DNA of 64,000 nucleotides from Campylobacter geochelonis (GCF_013201685.1 NZ_CP053844.1:248001-312000), one strand, 5' to 3'; positions 8,302 through 18,642 are shown, numbered from the stretch's first letter. The notes: generated from the sequence alone by a model not told the origin. Translations and numbers: made by a program.

Positions 8302-8850
8302 ATGGCTTGTGCGAAAAAAAGTTGTAGCAGTGAGAGAAAAACGCAGATTAAAGATAGTGAGTTTAGCGCCGAAGATTTAGAGCGAAAAGTTACGCTAAAA
8401 GCAGGAGATAAAGCGCCAGAGTTTAGCCTAGAAAACAGCGATGGTGTGAGTGTTAGCTTAAAAGATTTTGTTGGAAAAAATGTAGTTTTATACTTTTATC
8501 CAAAGGACAACACACCAGGTTGCACGACTGAGGCTTGCGAGTTTAGTCAAAATTATGATGAGTTTATAGCAAATGATACTGTTATCGTTGGTATTAGCCC
8601 AGATAGTGCGAAATCTCACGCAAATTTTACCCAAAAACATGATCTTAAACATATGCTTTTAAGTGATGAAACGCGTGAAGTTTGCAAAGCTTATGGCGTT
8701 TGGCAAGTGCGTAAAAACTACGGCAGAGAGTATCTTGGCATAGTTAGAACAACTTTTGTGATAGATAAATCTGGAGTGATTTTAAAAGTATATAAAAGCG
8801 TTAAAGCCAAAGATCACGCAGCAAAAGTTTTAGCTGATTTGGTTAAATAA
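8302..8850 (+). CDS. bcp: Thiol peroxidase, Bcp/PrxQ family, with N-terminal extension
   Basis: A peroxiredoxin that reduces hydrogen and organic peroxides in the cytosol. The core begins about residue 33 (LKAGDKAPEFSLENSDG). The peroxidatic site is YPKDNTPGCTTEACEF, with the second Cys five residues on, as in PrxQ. The family is usually about 150 residues. This protein has 182, because of a hydrophilic N-terminal extension that begins MACAKKSCSS and carries two extra cysteines. The gene follows the tautomerase by 3 bp. Annotation is secure, and the role of the extension is unknown. Confidence 0.93.
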   Translation: MACAKKSCSSERKTQIKDSEFSAEDLERKVTLKAGDKAPEFSLENSDGVSVSLKDFVGKNVVLYFYPKDNTPGCTTEACEFSQNYDEFIANDTVIVGISPDSAKSHANFTQKHDLKHMLLSDETREVCKAYGVWQVRKNYGREYLGIVRTTFVIDKSGVILKVYKSVKAKDHAAKVLADLVK

Positions 8851-9861
8851 GACTAAATTTAATCGTTAGATTAAGTTTTAAACTTGGCTAAATTTAGATA
8901 TTTTCAAGAAAAATCGCCACTACGCTTTTGTGGTGGCGTGTAAAACGAGCAGTCGCATAAAAGAGTAAATATCGCAGTAGCTCATAAAGAAATGTCTAAC
9001 ATAATACTTAAAATCACTTTGAAATGAAAAGTTACGCGTTATAAATTTATGTGTAAAACTTCAAATTTAAAATCAAAAAACTAGCGAATTTTGTGCTTTT
9101 GTGACTGTTTGGTTAAAATTTATAGCTTATAAAATTTAGAATTCATTAAGATTTGGCGTAATTTAGAAAAAATAAAATTTATAAACACATTAAATGACTT
9201 GCTTTAAAAATGCTCTATAAAAAAAGAAAATTAAATTTTTACAAGATTAAATTTAGTAAATTTAACATTTTGATTCTAGTTTGTGGCGATGAGTGCAAAA
9301 TAATTTTATTTTAAAATAAAGGATAAAAAGCTCAGTTAAGAAAACCATATTTTACTTTTATCAACGCTTATTTTATTTCGCAAAAAGACTAAAGATACAA
9401 AAAAGATACCTTTTAAAACCAGCTATGACTTTGCAAATAAGGCGCAAAGTATCTATATGAGTGGTTTAAAAGTATTATTTTGCATGGGCATAAGCAAGGA
9501 TTGCAGCATTAGTGATGAGCGCAAAATAATTTTATTTAAAATAACGCAAAGTATCTGCAAGACTTATATAATTTTTATCAAATTTGGCTTTTTTAGAACT
9601 TAAAAATATCTATAATTTATTTACAGGTGTAATTTTTCGCAAACGCATCACAAAAATATAAAATAACTTTTTTAGTGCGCGAAAAGCAGGATTAAAAACC
9701 ACAAAATAACTCATTTTTGTAAAGATTTTTAAAACAAAAAGATTAAAAATCACGCTAAAATCAGCCCAAAAACTACAAATTTGCAAGGCGAAAATAATAT
9801 TTAAATTAAACTTAGCGCCATTTCGATATATTTTTATAAAACAATCAAATTTAGCTCTATT
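8851..9861. other. Gene-free AT-rich kilobase with decayed repeats
   Basis: No open frame with coding character is seen on either strand. Contents are an imperfect hairpin cgccactac / gtggtggcg at 8915-8938 without a T tract, two copies of a 31-32 nt repeat (9288 and 9514), and a shared 12-mer cgcaaagtatct (9443 and 9545). It looks like decayed sequence between bcp and the convergent AsmA-like gene. Confidence 0.6.
9288..9544 (+). repeat. Imperfect direct repeat pair, about 32 bp
   Basis: Copies at 9288-9319 and 9514-9544 share gatgag-Y-gcaaaataatt followed by tttattt(t)aaaataa. They differ by one substitution and one T indel. No terminal repeats or transposase are nearby, so an origin from decayed duplication is more likely than a mobile element. 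Confidence 0.55.
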
Positions 9862-12800
9862 TTAGTTTTCAACTCCAAGTAAAACTGGCACGAAACTATC
9901 TTGCTTGCTATCTGTTTGTTTTACGCTTTTGATTACGATTTGAGCGGGATTTACCCCAAGTTCTAAAAGGCTTTCTTGCAAATTTTTTGCCCTTTGTTTT
10001 GCTAGCTCTTCAAGTTTTGCTTTATCAAAAGGTTGCGCCTCTATCAGTCGTTTTTCTAAGTCATCGCCATCTTTTAAAGAAAAGCTAGTTTGAAGGCTTT
10101 TTACGGCGTTTTTATACGAAAGTAGTTTTGAACTCATCAAAAACGAAACCGCCTCATCAAACGAGCGTTTTTTAAAGGCAAAAGTGTCGGCTTTTTCGTT
10201 GTATGTTGGCGTTAGCGTGATTTTGATATCTGGTTTTTCTTTTGTGATTTTGGTAAGGTTTTCTATCTTTTTGTTCTCTGAATCTAGCATTTTACTACTT
10301 GCTACGTTAAAATCAATCCCACTAAGCTCGCCAGCATCAATGCCTAAAACGTTGCCGATAAGTCTAAATGGCGAAAGAACGATATCTGAAAAAAGTTTAG
10401 TCACAGCTCCCCAGATAATGCCTCCATAGCTAAACTCAGGATCGTTTAAATCCCCAGAAATGGGTAAATTTATATTAATTTGCCCATTTTGATCTTTTAA
10501 AATTGATATCGCAAGCGAGATGGGCAAGTTAACCGCTTCTTTGCTTTCGACTTTTTTTCCAAGGCTAAATTTATCTAAATTTATCTCGTTGCTTGCTTTT
10601 AGTTTTGAGTTTTCTATGGTGTAGTTAAGTTTTAAATTCAACCTTCCATCTTCTATCTCATAACCTATGAATTTAGCGCTATATGGGGTTGCATCAGCCA
10701 GTGCAACATCTTTAAAAATCATAGAAAAATTTGTTTTATCTTTATAAGAAAATGGCAAGGTTATGATATCAATTTGGCTTAAACCTTCATTTCCAACAAC
10801 TCCGCTAAGAGTGATTTTTGATGGTTTTTTTTGTGAAATTTCATCGATTTTAGAATTTAGTTTTGTGATTTTAGTATCAAATGGTATAAAAAGGCTAAAG
10901 TCTGCAAAGTCCATGCTAGCGTCATTTACACTAATGTCAAAGAGTGATATATCAAAATTTGAGTCGGATTTAGACGTGGTTTTTGGACTATTGTTTTCTT
11001 TTATTAGCTCTAAAATATTAAATTTCTTATCTTTTTGAACTAAAAGCTTGATAAAAGGCGAGTTTATATCGATTTTAGAAAGTTCTAAGCTAGACTCGCT
11101 TAGCTTAGCTTGTGCGATATCTAGGGACTTTATGGCAAAAAATTTTGACTTTTCTTTATCTTGAATTTCAAAATTTTTAAGAGAAATTTTGCCATCTAGC
11201 GCCATTTTTTTATCAAGGTTAAATTTGGCATTTAAGTCTAACTCGCCACTTTTAATCGAAGCTTTTAAAAACTGCTCAAGATAAGGGGTAAAATAGCTTA
11301 AATTTTTAGATAAGAGTTCTAAATTTAGATTGACATTTAAAGGCTCAATGGCGATTTTCCCTGCTGTTTTTAAGCTAAATGGAGTTGAGTTTATGCTTGC
11401 GTTTATATCAAAAGTAGAGTTAAAATCCGAACTTAAATTTTTAGCAAAAATGTCGATTTTATCGATATTATGCTCGATTGGTTTTATATCAAAGATATCT
11501 TTAAGTTTAAGAGTGGCATTTCTCACAGAAGAGTTTGAAATGCTAAAATTAAAACCACTTTTTGTCTCTTGTTTTTGCGCGCTTTTAGTAGAAGAAAAAG
11601 CTTTTAAAACAGAAAGTTCATTTATGCTACTAAGCCCATTTTTGCCAACTGATGAACTGAAATTTGGCGAAGAGAGAGCTAAGCTTTTAATATTTAAATT
11701 TTGGTTTAAAAGGTCAAATTCAAACTCATTTATAGCAAAACTTTCAAATCCAGCAAACTCTTTTTTGTTCGATAAAATGGTAGTTTTAGCAAAAGTTGCT
11801 TTGTTTAGATTTAAAACGCTAGAGTTTTTATCCATATCAAATTTAATATCATCAATGCTTAAATTTGATAAATTTATATAATCTTTAAAAGCGTAGTTTA
11901 GCCCAGTTTTATCTAAACTCAAAGATGGAATTTCTAAAGCGAAATTGCCATTTTTAAAAGTTGAGTTTGCATTCAGTGCTAAAATTTGAGCTAAATTTAG
12001 GTTAAAATCTGCGCTTGTGATATTTAAATCGGTTGCATTTGCTTCGTTAAAACTTGAATTTATAGCTAACAAATCGCTAAATTCGCCACTACTTTTTATC
12101 TTTGAAATGCTAAAATTTTCTAGTTTTGAAGTTAAATTTTTATCTTTAAAAATAAGAGAATTTAAAGCTATTTTATCTATTTTTGTATCTGTTTTAGAAC
12201 CGTTATTTGAGAGTAAATCAAAGCTTATATCGCTTGCTTTAAACTCGCCTAATTCTGCCATATCTGCGTATTTTAACGAGCTAAGTTTAATCTCTTTAAG
12301 CAAAAGTGAGCTTCTTTTTTCTTTGGCGATATCGGATTTAAAATTTATCGATGGTATGCTTAAGCTTTTAACTAAAATTGTGTTGTTATTTTCTAAAATA
12401 TCAAGATCAAAAATCTCTAAATTTGACTCTTTTAAGCCAAGTTTTAAGCCATTTTCTACTGTTAAAAAATAATTTATTTTTGAGTTTATAAAGCCATTGT
12501 TTATAATAATTTTTTGCTCATCTAAAAACGAGAGCCAAAATGGGTTTATTTTTAGCTTTTCAACATCGATTGTGCCATAAATTTTAAATGGATTTATGTC
12601 GATTTTGCCGTTGTATTTGACATTTTGAATCGTTTTAGAAGTTGCGCCAAGAGTGTGTTTTCCGATGGAATTTTTTGATAAGTTTATCCCGCTTATCTCA
12701 TAGTCGATATCGTCAAATTCGATATCAAACGGCTCAAACAAAGAGTAGTCTTTATATGAGAGAATTCCGTTTTGAATTTTAAGATGGTTTAGTTTAAAGT

Positions 12801-13230
12801 TAAAAAGGCTTGTTTTATTACTTTCATTCTTAGGTTCGCTGTTTTGAGATAAAAATACATCGAAATTATAAGTGGCGTTTCGCTCTTTTTCGATGTTGAT
12901 TTTAGGATTTTTAAATCTTAAAACCTCAACGCTTAAAGCTAGAGTAAAAATCTCTTGAAAATTTATTTTTGTATCGATTTGTTCGGCTTGAAATAGCGGT
13001 TTTTGCGTGGTTAAATCAACTTTTGTTAAATTTAGTTCATATGTAAAAGGGTTAAATTTAGCACTTTCAACGCTTAAAATTGCCTTATCTTTTAAAAAAT
13101 ACGGAACGATTGTTTGGATTGTAAATGGCACACCAAAAAAGCCAAACAAGGTGTATAAAATCAAAAGTGTAAAAGGGATGCTAACATACAGCCCGCGCTT
13201 TGTGCGTAAAAAATTTATGAACTTTTTCAT
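9862..13230 (-). CDS. AsmA-like / DUF748 giant envelope protein
   Basis: A 1122-residue protein with one N-terminal transmembrane anchor (about residues 12-38), followed by very long repeating beta-strand-rich sequence full of L-x-I-x-x-x/F-N-L patterns and LxSxxFxSxxxxNxTxxDLN units. This is the signature of AsmA/TamB-type proteins, which form hydrophobic grooves spanning the periplasm. In the family these move phospholipids to the outer membrane. The C-terminal part (DLNDPEFSYGGIIWGAVTKLFSDIVLSPFRLIGN, in pieces) is the DUF748 hallmark, followed by a helical region with FDEAVSFL and LEELAKQRAKNLQESLLELGV resembling an OmpA-like tail. It is transcribed divergently from queH, 64 bp away. Confidence 0.85.
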   Translation of the reverse strand: MKKFINFLRTKRGLYVSIPFTLLILYTLFGFFGVPFTIQTIVPYFLKDKAILSVESAKFNPFTYELNLTKVDLTTQKPLFQAEQIDTKINFQEIFTLALSVEVLRFKNPKINIEKERNATYNFDVFLSQNSEPKNESNKTSLFNFKLNHLKIQNGILSYKDYSLFEPFDIEFDDIDYEISGINLSKNSIGKHTLGATSKTIQNVKYNGKIDINPFKIYGTIDVEKLKINPFWLSFLDEQKIIINNGFINSKINYFLTVENGLKLGLKESNLEIFDLDILENNNTILVKSLSIPSINFKSDIAKEKRSSLLLKEIKLSSLKYADMAELGEFKASDISFDLLSNNGSKTDTKIDKIALNSLIFKDKNLTSKLENFSISKIKSSGEFSDLLAINSSFNEANATDLNITSADFNLNLAQILALNANSTFKNGNFALEIPSLSLDKTGLNYAFKDYINLSNLSIDDIKFDMDKNSSVLNLNKATFAKTTILSNKKEFAGFESFAINEFEFDLLNQNLNIKSLALSSPNFSSSVGKNGLSSINELSVLKAFSSTKSAQKQETKSGFNFSISNSSVRNATLKLKDIFDIKPIEHNIDKIDIFAKNLSSDFNSTFDINASINSTPFSLKTAGKIAIEPLNVNLNLELLSKNLSYFTPYLEQFLKASIKSGELDLNAKFNLDKKMALDGKISLKNFEIQDKEKSKFFAIKSLDIAQAKLSESSLELSKIDINSPFIKLLVQKDKKFNILELIKENNSPKTTSKSDSNFDISLFDISVNDASMDFADFSLFIPFDTKITKLNSKIDEISQKKPSKITLSGVVGNEGLSQIDIITLPFSYKDKTNFSMIFKDVALADATPYSAKFIGYEIEDGRLNLKLNYTIENSKLKASNEINLDKFSLGKKVESKEAVNLPISLAISILKDQNGQININLPISGDLNDPEFSYGGIIWGAVTKLFSDIVLSPFRLIGNVLGIDAGELSGIDFNVASSKMLDSENKKIENLTKITKEKPDIKITLTPTYNEKADTFAFKKRSFDEAVSFLMSSKLLSYKNAVKSLQTSFSLKDGDDLEKRLIEAQPFDKAKLEELAKQRAKNLQESLLELGVNPAQIVIKSVKQTDSKQDSFVPVLLGVEN

Positions 13231-13260
13231 CGTCTTTCTCGTATATTTATTTGAGTTGCC

Positions 13261-13266
13261 TATAAT
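13261..13266 (+). promoter_or_regulatory. Putative -10 box of queH
   Basis: TATAAT in the 64-bp gap between the divergent AsmA-like gene and queH, 29 nt before the TTG start. No convincing -35 is seen, as is usual in Campylobacter. Confidence 0.5.
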
Positions 13267-13294
13267 TATAACAAAATTATTATAAGGTCTAAAT

Positions 13295-14362
13295 TTGGTT
13301 GTTCAAATTTGTTGTTCAGTTGATTCTCATTACTTTATCAAACGCCTTAAAAAGGAGTATCCAGAAGAAAAAATCACAGGGTACTTTTATGATCCAAACA
13401 TACATCCGTATAGTGAGTTTATGCTTCGTTATCAAGACGTGGTTCGAAGTTGCGATAAAATGGGCATTAAGGTGCATTTAGGAGAGTATGAACTTGATAG
13501 TTGGTTTAGCTTTGTAAAAGGGCTTGAAAATGAGCCAGAAAAAGGAGCTAGGTGTCAGGCTTGTTTTGATTTTCGTATGGAAAAAACCGCACTTTTTGCC
13601 AAACAAATCGGCGAAAAAACCATAACCACAACGCTTTTAATGAGCCCTAAAAAATCGCACGAGCAGTTAGAAAACTCGCTTGAGAAAATTTGTAGCGATT
13701 TTGGTCTTGATTTTGTAGCACCAGATTATCGAAAAGGTGGCGGAACACAAGAGCAGTTTAGCTTAGCTAAAAGTGATAAGCTTTATCATCAAAACTACTG
13801 CGGTTGTATGTTTGCTCTTAAAGCACAAAACAAAAAAAGCTTAGAGTATGAGTTGCTAAATTTAGCCGATAAAAGGGTGCTTCCAAACAGTGCCAAAGAT
13901 AGGATAAATTTATATAAAAATATTATAAAATGCGAAGAAGAAGGTCTTAAATTTAAGCTTTTAAAAGATAAATTTATAAACTACCGTTTGCTTAGAGCAG
14001 TGGTTAAATTTAATGGTGTAGCTGTGCCAAGCCACTTTTTGTTTAACTCGCATTTTGAGAGGAGTTTAACTAAATTTAGTATAGAAAATCAAGCAGATGA
14101 GCTAAATGTGGATAAAGAACAGATTAAACTGATAACTTTGGCTAAATTTAACCAGATAGCAAATGCTAAATTTAGCTGCACAAAAGAGCTTGTAAAATCG
14201 CCCCTAAGCATAAAAAATGAGCTTGAAATCAGAGAAAAAATTTGCAAAAATGACAGTTTTTCGCCCATCGTTATAGTAGATGAAATTTATCCAGCCAAAG
14301 TTATTATGGAAGTTTTTTCAACTATATATTTAGATGTTAGGGAAATTTTAGTAAGAATTTGA
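13295..14362 (+). CDS. queH: Epoxyqueuosine reductase QueH with long C-terminal extension
   Basis: Reduces epoxyqueuosine to queuosine in tRNA, the last step of queuosine synthesis (DUF208 family, functional replacement of QueG). The iron-sulfur and metal ligands are visible: adjacent C6-C7 in QICCS, C87 and C90 in CQACFDFR, and C169/C171 in YCGC. DPNIHPYSEF and TTTLLMSPKKSHE are further family motifs. The QueH core covers residues 1-185. The remaining 170 residues are of unknown role and contain no recognised domain. The TTG start is supported by AAGG upstream. It is upstream of the fabZ operon, as in C. jejuni. Confidence 0.88.
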   Translation: MVVQICCSVDSHYFIKRLKKEYPEEKITGYFYDPNIHPYSEFMLRYQDVVRSCDKMGIKVHLGEYELDSWFSFVKGLENEPEKGARCQACFDFRMEKTALFAKQIGEKTITTTLLMSPKKSHEQLENSLEKICSDFGLDFVAPDYRKGGGTQEQFSLAKSDKLYHQNYCGCMFALKAQNKKSLEYELLNLADKRVLPNSAKDRINLYKNIIKCEEEGLKFKLLKDKFINYRLLRAVVKFNGVAVPSHFLFNSHFERSLTKFSIENQADELNVDKEQIKLITLAKFNQIANAKFSCTKELVKSPLSIKNELEIREKICKNDSFSPIVIVDEIYPAKVIMEVFSTIYLDVREILVRI

Positions 14363-14368
14363 TAAAAT
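14363..14368 (+). promoter_or_regulatory. Putative -10 box of the fabZ operon
   Basis: gaTAAAAT lies 36 nt upstream of the fabZ ATG, overlapping the queH stop region. It fits the T-A-rich extended -10 of Campylobacter. Confidence 0.45.
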
Positions 14369-14398
14369 ACTAGGCTAATTAAAATTTAAGGTAAAACC

Positions 14399-14836
14399 AT
14401 GATAGATATAAACGAGATTATGAGAATTCTTCCGCACAGATACCCATTTTTACTTATCGATAGAGTAACTGACTTGATTCCAAATGAGAGTATTGCAGCG
14501 TATAAAAACGTTACTATCGGAGATCAAATTTTTCAAGGACACTTTCCAGGACATCCGATATATCCAGGCGTTATGATAATCGAAGGAATGGCGCAAGCAG
14601 GTGGTGTTTTGGCGTTTAAAAGCATGGACGAAAATGAGCTAGATAACAAAGTTGTATATTTTATGAGTATTGATAAAGCTAAATTTCGCCACCCAATCCG
14701 CCCAGGCGATAGACTAGAATACCGCATAAAAGCGATTAAACACAGAGGTAGAATTTGGGTTTTATCAGGCGAGGCGTATGTGGATGATAAACTTGTCGCA
14801 TCAGCCGAGCTTCAAGCGATGATAATGGATAAATGA
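14399..14836 (+). CDS. fabZ: 3-hydroxyacyl-[acyl-carrier-protein] dehydratase
   Basis: A hot-dog fold dehydratase of type II fatty acid synthesis, acting on beta-hydroxyacyl-ACP in the cytosol. At 145 residues it is the standard length. [13 protein letters not shown] is at residues 11-23. The catalytic His48 and Glu62 lie in [20 protein letters not shown]. It opens a tightly overlapped fabZ-lpxA-clpX run: its TGA overlaps the lpxA ATG (ATGATGA). The pairing with lpxA couples the fatty acid and lipid A branches, which share hydroxyacyl-ACP. Confidence 0.97.
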   Translation: MIDINEIMRILPHRYPFLLIDRVTDLIPNESIAAYKNVTIGDQIFQGHFPGHPIYPGVMIIEGMAQAGGVLAFKSMDENELDNKVVYFMSIDKAKFRHPIRPGDRLEYRIKAIKHRGRIWVLSGEAYVDDKLVASAELQAMIMDK

Positions 14837-15624
14837 TGAAAAAAATACATCCAAGCGCTATCGTTGAAGATGGCGCGATTTTGGGCGAAGATGTCATAGT
14901 CGAACCGTATGCTTTTATCAGTAAAGATGCGAAAATCGGCAACAACACTATCATAAAACAAGGTGCTAGAATAGTAGGAGATACGACTATCGGCGATGGT
15001 AGTAAGATTTTTAGCTATGCAGTTATCGGTGAGATTCCACAAGATATGAGCTTTGAAACTGGAGAAAAAACAGGTTTGATAATCGGCAAAAACGCTACCA
15101 TTCATGAGTTTTGCACTATAAATTCAGGCTCTCATAAAGGCGATGGCTTTACAAGAGTGGGAGATAATGCCTTTATCATGGCGTATTGTCATATCGCGCA
15201 TGATTGCGTTATAGGGGATAATATCATCTTAGCAAACAACGCTACTTTAGCAGGACATGTTGAGCTTGGAGATTTTGCGGTTATCGGTGGGCTTACGCCG
15301 GTTCATCAGTTTGTAAAAATCGGCGAAAGTTGCATGATAGCAGGAGCAAGCGCGCTTAGTCAAGATGTTGTGCCGTTTTGTTTAGCAGAGGGAAATAGAG
15401 CCTATATCAGAGGGCTAAATTTAGTAGGAATTCGCCGCAGGTTTGCTAAAGATGAGGTTGAAGCGATAAATAAGGCGTATAAATTTATATTTAACCAGGG
15501 TGTAAATTTAAAAGAGCAGGCTGAAATTTTGCTTAATGAGACTTCAAATTTAAATGTCAAAAAAATGTGCGAATTTATAATAAATACAAAAAGAGGAATT
15601 CCTCTAAGTAAAGGAAAAATTTAA
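14833..15624 (+). CDS. lpxA: UDP-N-acetylglucosamine acyltransferase
   Basis: The first enzyme of lipid A synthesis. It transfers a 3-hydroxyacyl chain from ACP to UDP-GlcNAc. The 263 residues show a left-handed beta-helix of hexapeptide repeats (residues about 5-190, for example [17 protein letters not shown]), with the catalytic His at H123 in [12 protein letters not shown], and a C-terminal helical bundle. ATG at 14833 and ATG at 14836 are both possible starts. The gene is translationally coupled to fabZ upstream and to clpX downstream (TAATG). Confidence 0.97.
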   Translation: MMKKIHPSAIVEDGAILGEDVIVEPYAFISKDAKIGNNTIIKQGARIVGDTTIGDGSKIFSYAVIGEIPQDMSFETGEKTGLIIGKNATIHEFCTINSGSHKGDGFTRVGDNAFIMAYCHIAHDCVIGDNIILANNATLAGHVELGDFAVIGGLTPVHQFVKIGESCMIAGASALSQDVVPFCLAEGNRAYIRGLNLVGIRRRFAKDEVEAINKAYKFIFNQGVNLKEQAEILLNETSNLNVKKMCEFIINTKRGIPLSKGKI

Positions 15625-16856
15625 TGGTAAAAAAGTGTAGTTTTTGTGGTGGTTCGCAAAGCGACGGTAGAAGAATTTTGCCAAATGATGAGAAAAATGC
15701 TTTTATCTGCGAATACTGCATAGACGCGGCTTATGAAGTGATTCACGGTGGAGAAGTTAAAGAAGATACTAAAAGTGAAAGTAAAGATGAGATAAAAACG
15801 CTAACTCCAAAAGAGCTAAAAGCGGTTCTTGATAGCTATGTTATCGGACAAGATAGCGCTAAAAAGGCATTTAGTGTTGGAGTTTATAACCACTATAAAA
15901 GAATTTTTAAACAGCATAAAGTTGAAGATGAGACTGAAATTTCTAAATCAAATATTTTATTAATCGGACCAACTGGAAGTGGTAAAACACTCATGGCGCA
16001 GACTTTGGCTAGGTTTTTAGATGTTCCGATTGCTATTTGCGATGCGACAAGTTTAACTGAGGCTGGATATGTTGGCGAAGATGTTGAAAATATCCTAACT
16101 CGCCTTCTTCAAGCAGCCGATGGCGATGTAAAAAGAGCGCAACAAGGCATTGTTTTTGTTGATGAGATAGATAAAATTTCTCGTATGAGTGAAAACCGCT
16201 CGATAACGCGTGATGTAAGTGGCGAGGGCGTTCAGCAAGCGCTTCTTAAAATCATCGAAGGAAGCGTTGTAAATATCCCACCAAAAGGTGGTAGAAAACA
16301 TCCAAATCAAGAATTTATCCAAATCGATACGACAAATATACTTTTTGTTTGCGGTGGGGCGTTTGATGGGTTAAATGACATAATCGATAGAAGAATCGGG
16401 CAAAATGTTCTTGGCTTTACTCATAGCAAAAGAACTAAAAAAGAGAGTGAGAATTTAACTCATTTAGTCGAGCCTGATGATTTGGTTCATTATGGAATTA
16501 TTCCAGAGCTTATCGGAAGACTTCACGTGGTGGCAACTTTAAATGAACTAAGCGAAGCTGATATGGTGCGAATTTTAACTGAACCAAAAAATGCGATTTT
16601 AAAACAGTATCAAAAGATTTTTGCAATCGATGGTGCGAATTTGAAATTTGATGAAGATGCGCTTTTAGAAGTGGCAAGCTTAGCGCTTAAGCGAAAGACT
16701 GGTGCAAGGGGGCTTAGAAGCATTATGGAAGAGATAATGCTTGATATAATGTATGATTTACCAGAGCTAAATGGTTATGATGTTGTGATAACAAAAGATG
16801 TTGTAGAGGGCAAAGCCAAACCAATTTTAATAAAACAAGATATATTGAGTGCATAA
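15624..16856 (+). CDS. clpX: ATP-dependent Clp protease ATP-binding subunit
   Basis: An AAA+ unfoldase that feeds substrates to ClpP. The N-terminal zinc finger has CSFCGGSQ and CEYC cysteine pairs (residues 5-8 and 29-32). Walker A is GPTGSGKT, Walker B is [10 protein letters not shown], and the pore loop is [21 protein letters not shown] and the sensor region KTGARGLRS also match. At 410 residues it is full length. clpP is not in the window. The gene overlaps the lpxA stop by 1 nt and is followed 9 bp later by mreB, an order conserved in Campylobacter. Confidence 0.98.
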   Translation: MVKKCSFCGGSQSDGRRILPNDEKNAFICEYCIDAAYEVIHGGEVKEDTKSESKDEIKTLTPKELKAVLDSYVIGQDSAKKAFSVGVYNHYKRIFKQHKVEDETEISKSNILLIGPTGSGKTLMAQTLARFLDVPIAICDATSLTEAGYVGEDVENILTRLLQAADGDVKRAQQGIVFVDEIDKISRMSENRSITRDVSGEGVQQALLKIIEGSVVNIPPKGGRKHPNQEFIQIDTTNILFVCGGAFDGLNDIIDRRIGQNVLGFTHSKRTKKESENLTHLVEPDDLVHYGIIPELIGRLHVVATLNELSEADMVRILTEPKNAILKQYQKIFAIDGANLKFDEDALLEVASLALKRKTGARGLRSIMEEIMLDIMYDLPELNGYDVVITKDVVEGKAKPILIKQDILSA

Positions 16857-16865
16857 AGGAAAAAA

Positions 16866-17900
16866 ATGTTGATTGATGCGATTTTGGGAATTTTTTCAAG
16901 CGATATGGGTATAGACTTAGGTACTGCAAATACGCTAGTGCTTGTAAAAGATAAGGGAATTATCATAAATGAGCCAAGCGTTGTAGCTGTGCAAAATGAA
17001 AAGTATGGCAAACAAAAAATCCTAGCCGTTGGGCATGAAGCTAAAGAGATGGTGGGTAAAACTCCAGGCGATATAGAAGCGATTCGCCCGATGAAAGATG
17101 GCGTTATAGCTGACTTTGATATGACAGAGAAGATGATACGCTACTTTATAGAAAAAACACACAGAAGAAAAAGTTTTATAAGACCACGAATCATCATCTC
17201 AGTGCCATACGGTTTAACTCAAGTTGAGCGAAAAGCCGTTAGAGAGAGCGCTTTAATGGCTGGAGCGAGAGAAGTTTTTCTAATCGAAGAACCGATGGCA
17301 GCCGCTATTGGTGCGGGACTTCCAGTTCAAGAGCCAAAAGGAAGTTTGGTTGTTGATATCGGTGGCGGAACAACAGAAATTGGCGTTATATCCTTAGGTG
17401 GGCTTGTTATAAGCAAGTCTGTTAGAACCGCGGGAGATAAATTTGATATTAGCATTGTAAACTATGTAAAAGAAAAATATAACCTTTTAATAGGCGAGCG
17501 AACCGGCGAAGAGATAAAAATTCGCGTTGGAACAGCAGTGCAACTTCCAAAAGAGTTAGTTACTGTTGTTAAAGGAAGAGATCAAGTTAGTGGGCTTTTA
17601 AGTAGGATTGAGCTAACTAGCGAAGATGTAAGAGAGGCTATGCGCGAAGCTCTTAAAGAAATCGCAGACGCACTTAAAACTGTGTTAGAGATGATGCCAC
17701 CAGATCTTGCTTCTGATATCGTAGAAAATGGTATCGTTTTAACTGGAGGTGGAGCGCTTATTAGAGGTATTGATAAATACTTAGGAGATATTGTAAAACT
17801 TCCAGTATATGTAGCTGATGAGCCGCTTCTTGCGGTCGCAAAAGGAACTGGAAAAGCGTTAGAAGAGATAGGAATTTTAAGACAACTATCAGATGAATAA
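16866..17900 (+). CDS. mreB: Rod shape-determining actin homologue MreB
   Basis: A bacterial actin that forms membrane-associated filaments guiding elongasome peptidoglycan synthesis. The 344 residues begin with an amphipathic helix, then the phosphate-1 loop MGIDLGTANTLV. EEPMAAAIGAGLPV and VVDIGGGTTEIGVISLGG (phosphate 2) and GIVLTGGGALIRG (adenosine motif) are all present. The 3' end overlaps mreC by 8 bp, so the two are coupled. It indicates a rod or curved-rod cell, consistent with Campylobacter. Confidence 0.98.
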   Translation: MLIDAILGIFSSDMGIDLGTANTLVLVKDKGIIINEPSVVAVQNEKYGKQKILAVGHEAKEMVGKTPGDIEAIRPMKDGVIADFDMTEKMIRYFIEKTHRRKSFIRPRIIISVPYGLTQVERKAVRESALMAGAREVFLIEEPMAAAIGAGLPVQEPKGSLVVDIGGGTTEIGVISLGGLVISKSVRTAGDKFDISIVNYVKEKYNLLIGERTGEEIKIRVGTAVQLPKELVTVVKGRDQVSGLLSRIELTSEDVREAMREALKEIADALKTVLEMMPPDLASDIVENGIVLTGGGALIRGIDKYLGDIVKLPVYVADEPLLAVAKGTGKALEEIGILRQLSDE

Positions 17901-18642
17901 AGTAAGAACACTTTTTCTCATCGCTGTTTTTGTTGGAATTTCGCTATTTTTTGGAGGAAGTATAAAGGCTGGTGTGATTGACTTTACTGGAGGTGTTATA
18001 ACTTTTTTTAAAAATAGCGTTGAATTTGTTAAGAATAAAACAAATGAGCATTTTAACCAAGTAGATGAAATTCAAAGGCTAAGAGCGCAAAACGTTGAAC
18101 TTAGAAAATCAGCCATTTTGCTAAGCACTTTTGCGCACGAGCTAAACGAAATTTTACTTGATAGCAACTCAAGCAAGTATAGTCCTGATATAAAACTGAT
18201 AAGAACACTATCATATGTGAATATCGGGGATTATACTAAATTTTGGGTAGATTTTGATGAGTTTAATCAAAGCAAAGTTTATGGGGCTATATATCAAGGA
18301 AATACCGCTGGAATCGTAGTAGAAAACGATAAAAGACCAGTTGCGATTTTACAAGATGATGATAAGGCGTCGTTTTCTGTGTATATAGGAAGTACTCAAA
18401 TTCCAGGCATTGTAAAAGGAGATGGAAAGAGCGTTATAGTTAAATTTATACCTCAATGGCTAAACCCGCAAGTTGGCGATGAAGTCGTTACAAGTGGGCT
18501 TGATAAGATATTTTTTGCTGGCGTGCCAGTTGGTAGAGTTGTTAAAGTCGTAGATGAAGATTTATACAAAAGTGCTGTTGTAGAGCCGTATTTTAAAGAG
18601 AATGTTCCAGCATTTTTGTATGTCGTCACAAAGGAAGAGTAA
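17893..18642 (+). CDS. mreC: Rod shape-determining protein MreC
   Basis: An inner-membrane elongasome scaffold of 249 residues. It has one N-terminal transmembrane helix (about 5-27), then a coiled coil (about 35-80, [18 protein letters not shown]), then the periplasmic beta-rich domain with [19 protein letters not shown] and [23 protein letters not shown]. It overlaps mreB at its start. Its stop overlaps the carB ATG by one base (TAATG). mreD is not directly downstream, and carB occupies that place as in C. jejuni. Confidence 0.95.
   Translation: MNKVRTLFLIAVFVGISLFFGGSIKAGVIDFTGGVITFFKNSVEFVKNKTNEHFNQVDEIQRLRAQNVELRKSAILLSTFAHELNEILLDSNSSKYSPDIKLIRTLSYVNIGDYTKFWVDFDEFNQSKVYGAIYQGNTAGIVVENDKRPVAILQDDDKASFSVYIGSTQIPGIVKGDGKSVIVKFIPQWLNPQVGDEVVTSGLDKIFFAGVPVGRVVKVVDEDLYKSAVVEPYFKENVPAFLYVVTKEE

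Noticed and set aside
8915-8938. Hairpin cgccactac / gtggtggcg after bcp as a terminator
   Set aside because: One mismatch in the stem, no T tract on either strand, and more than 60 nt from the bcp stop.
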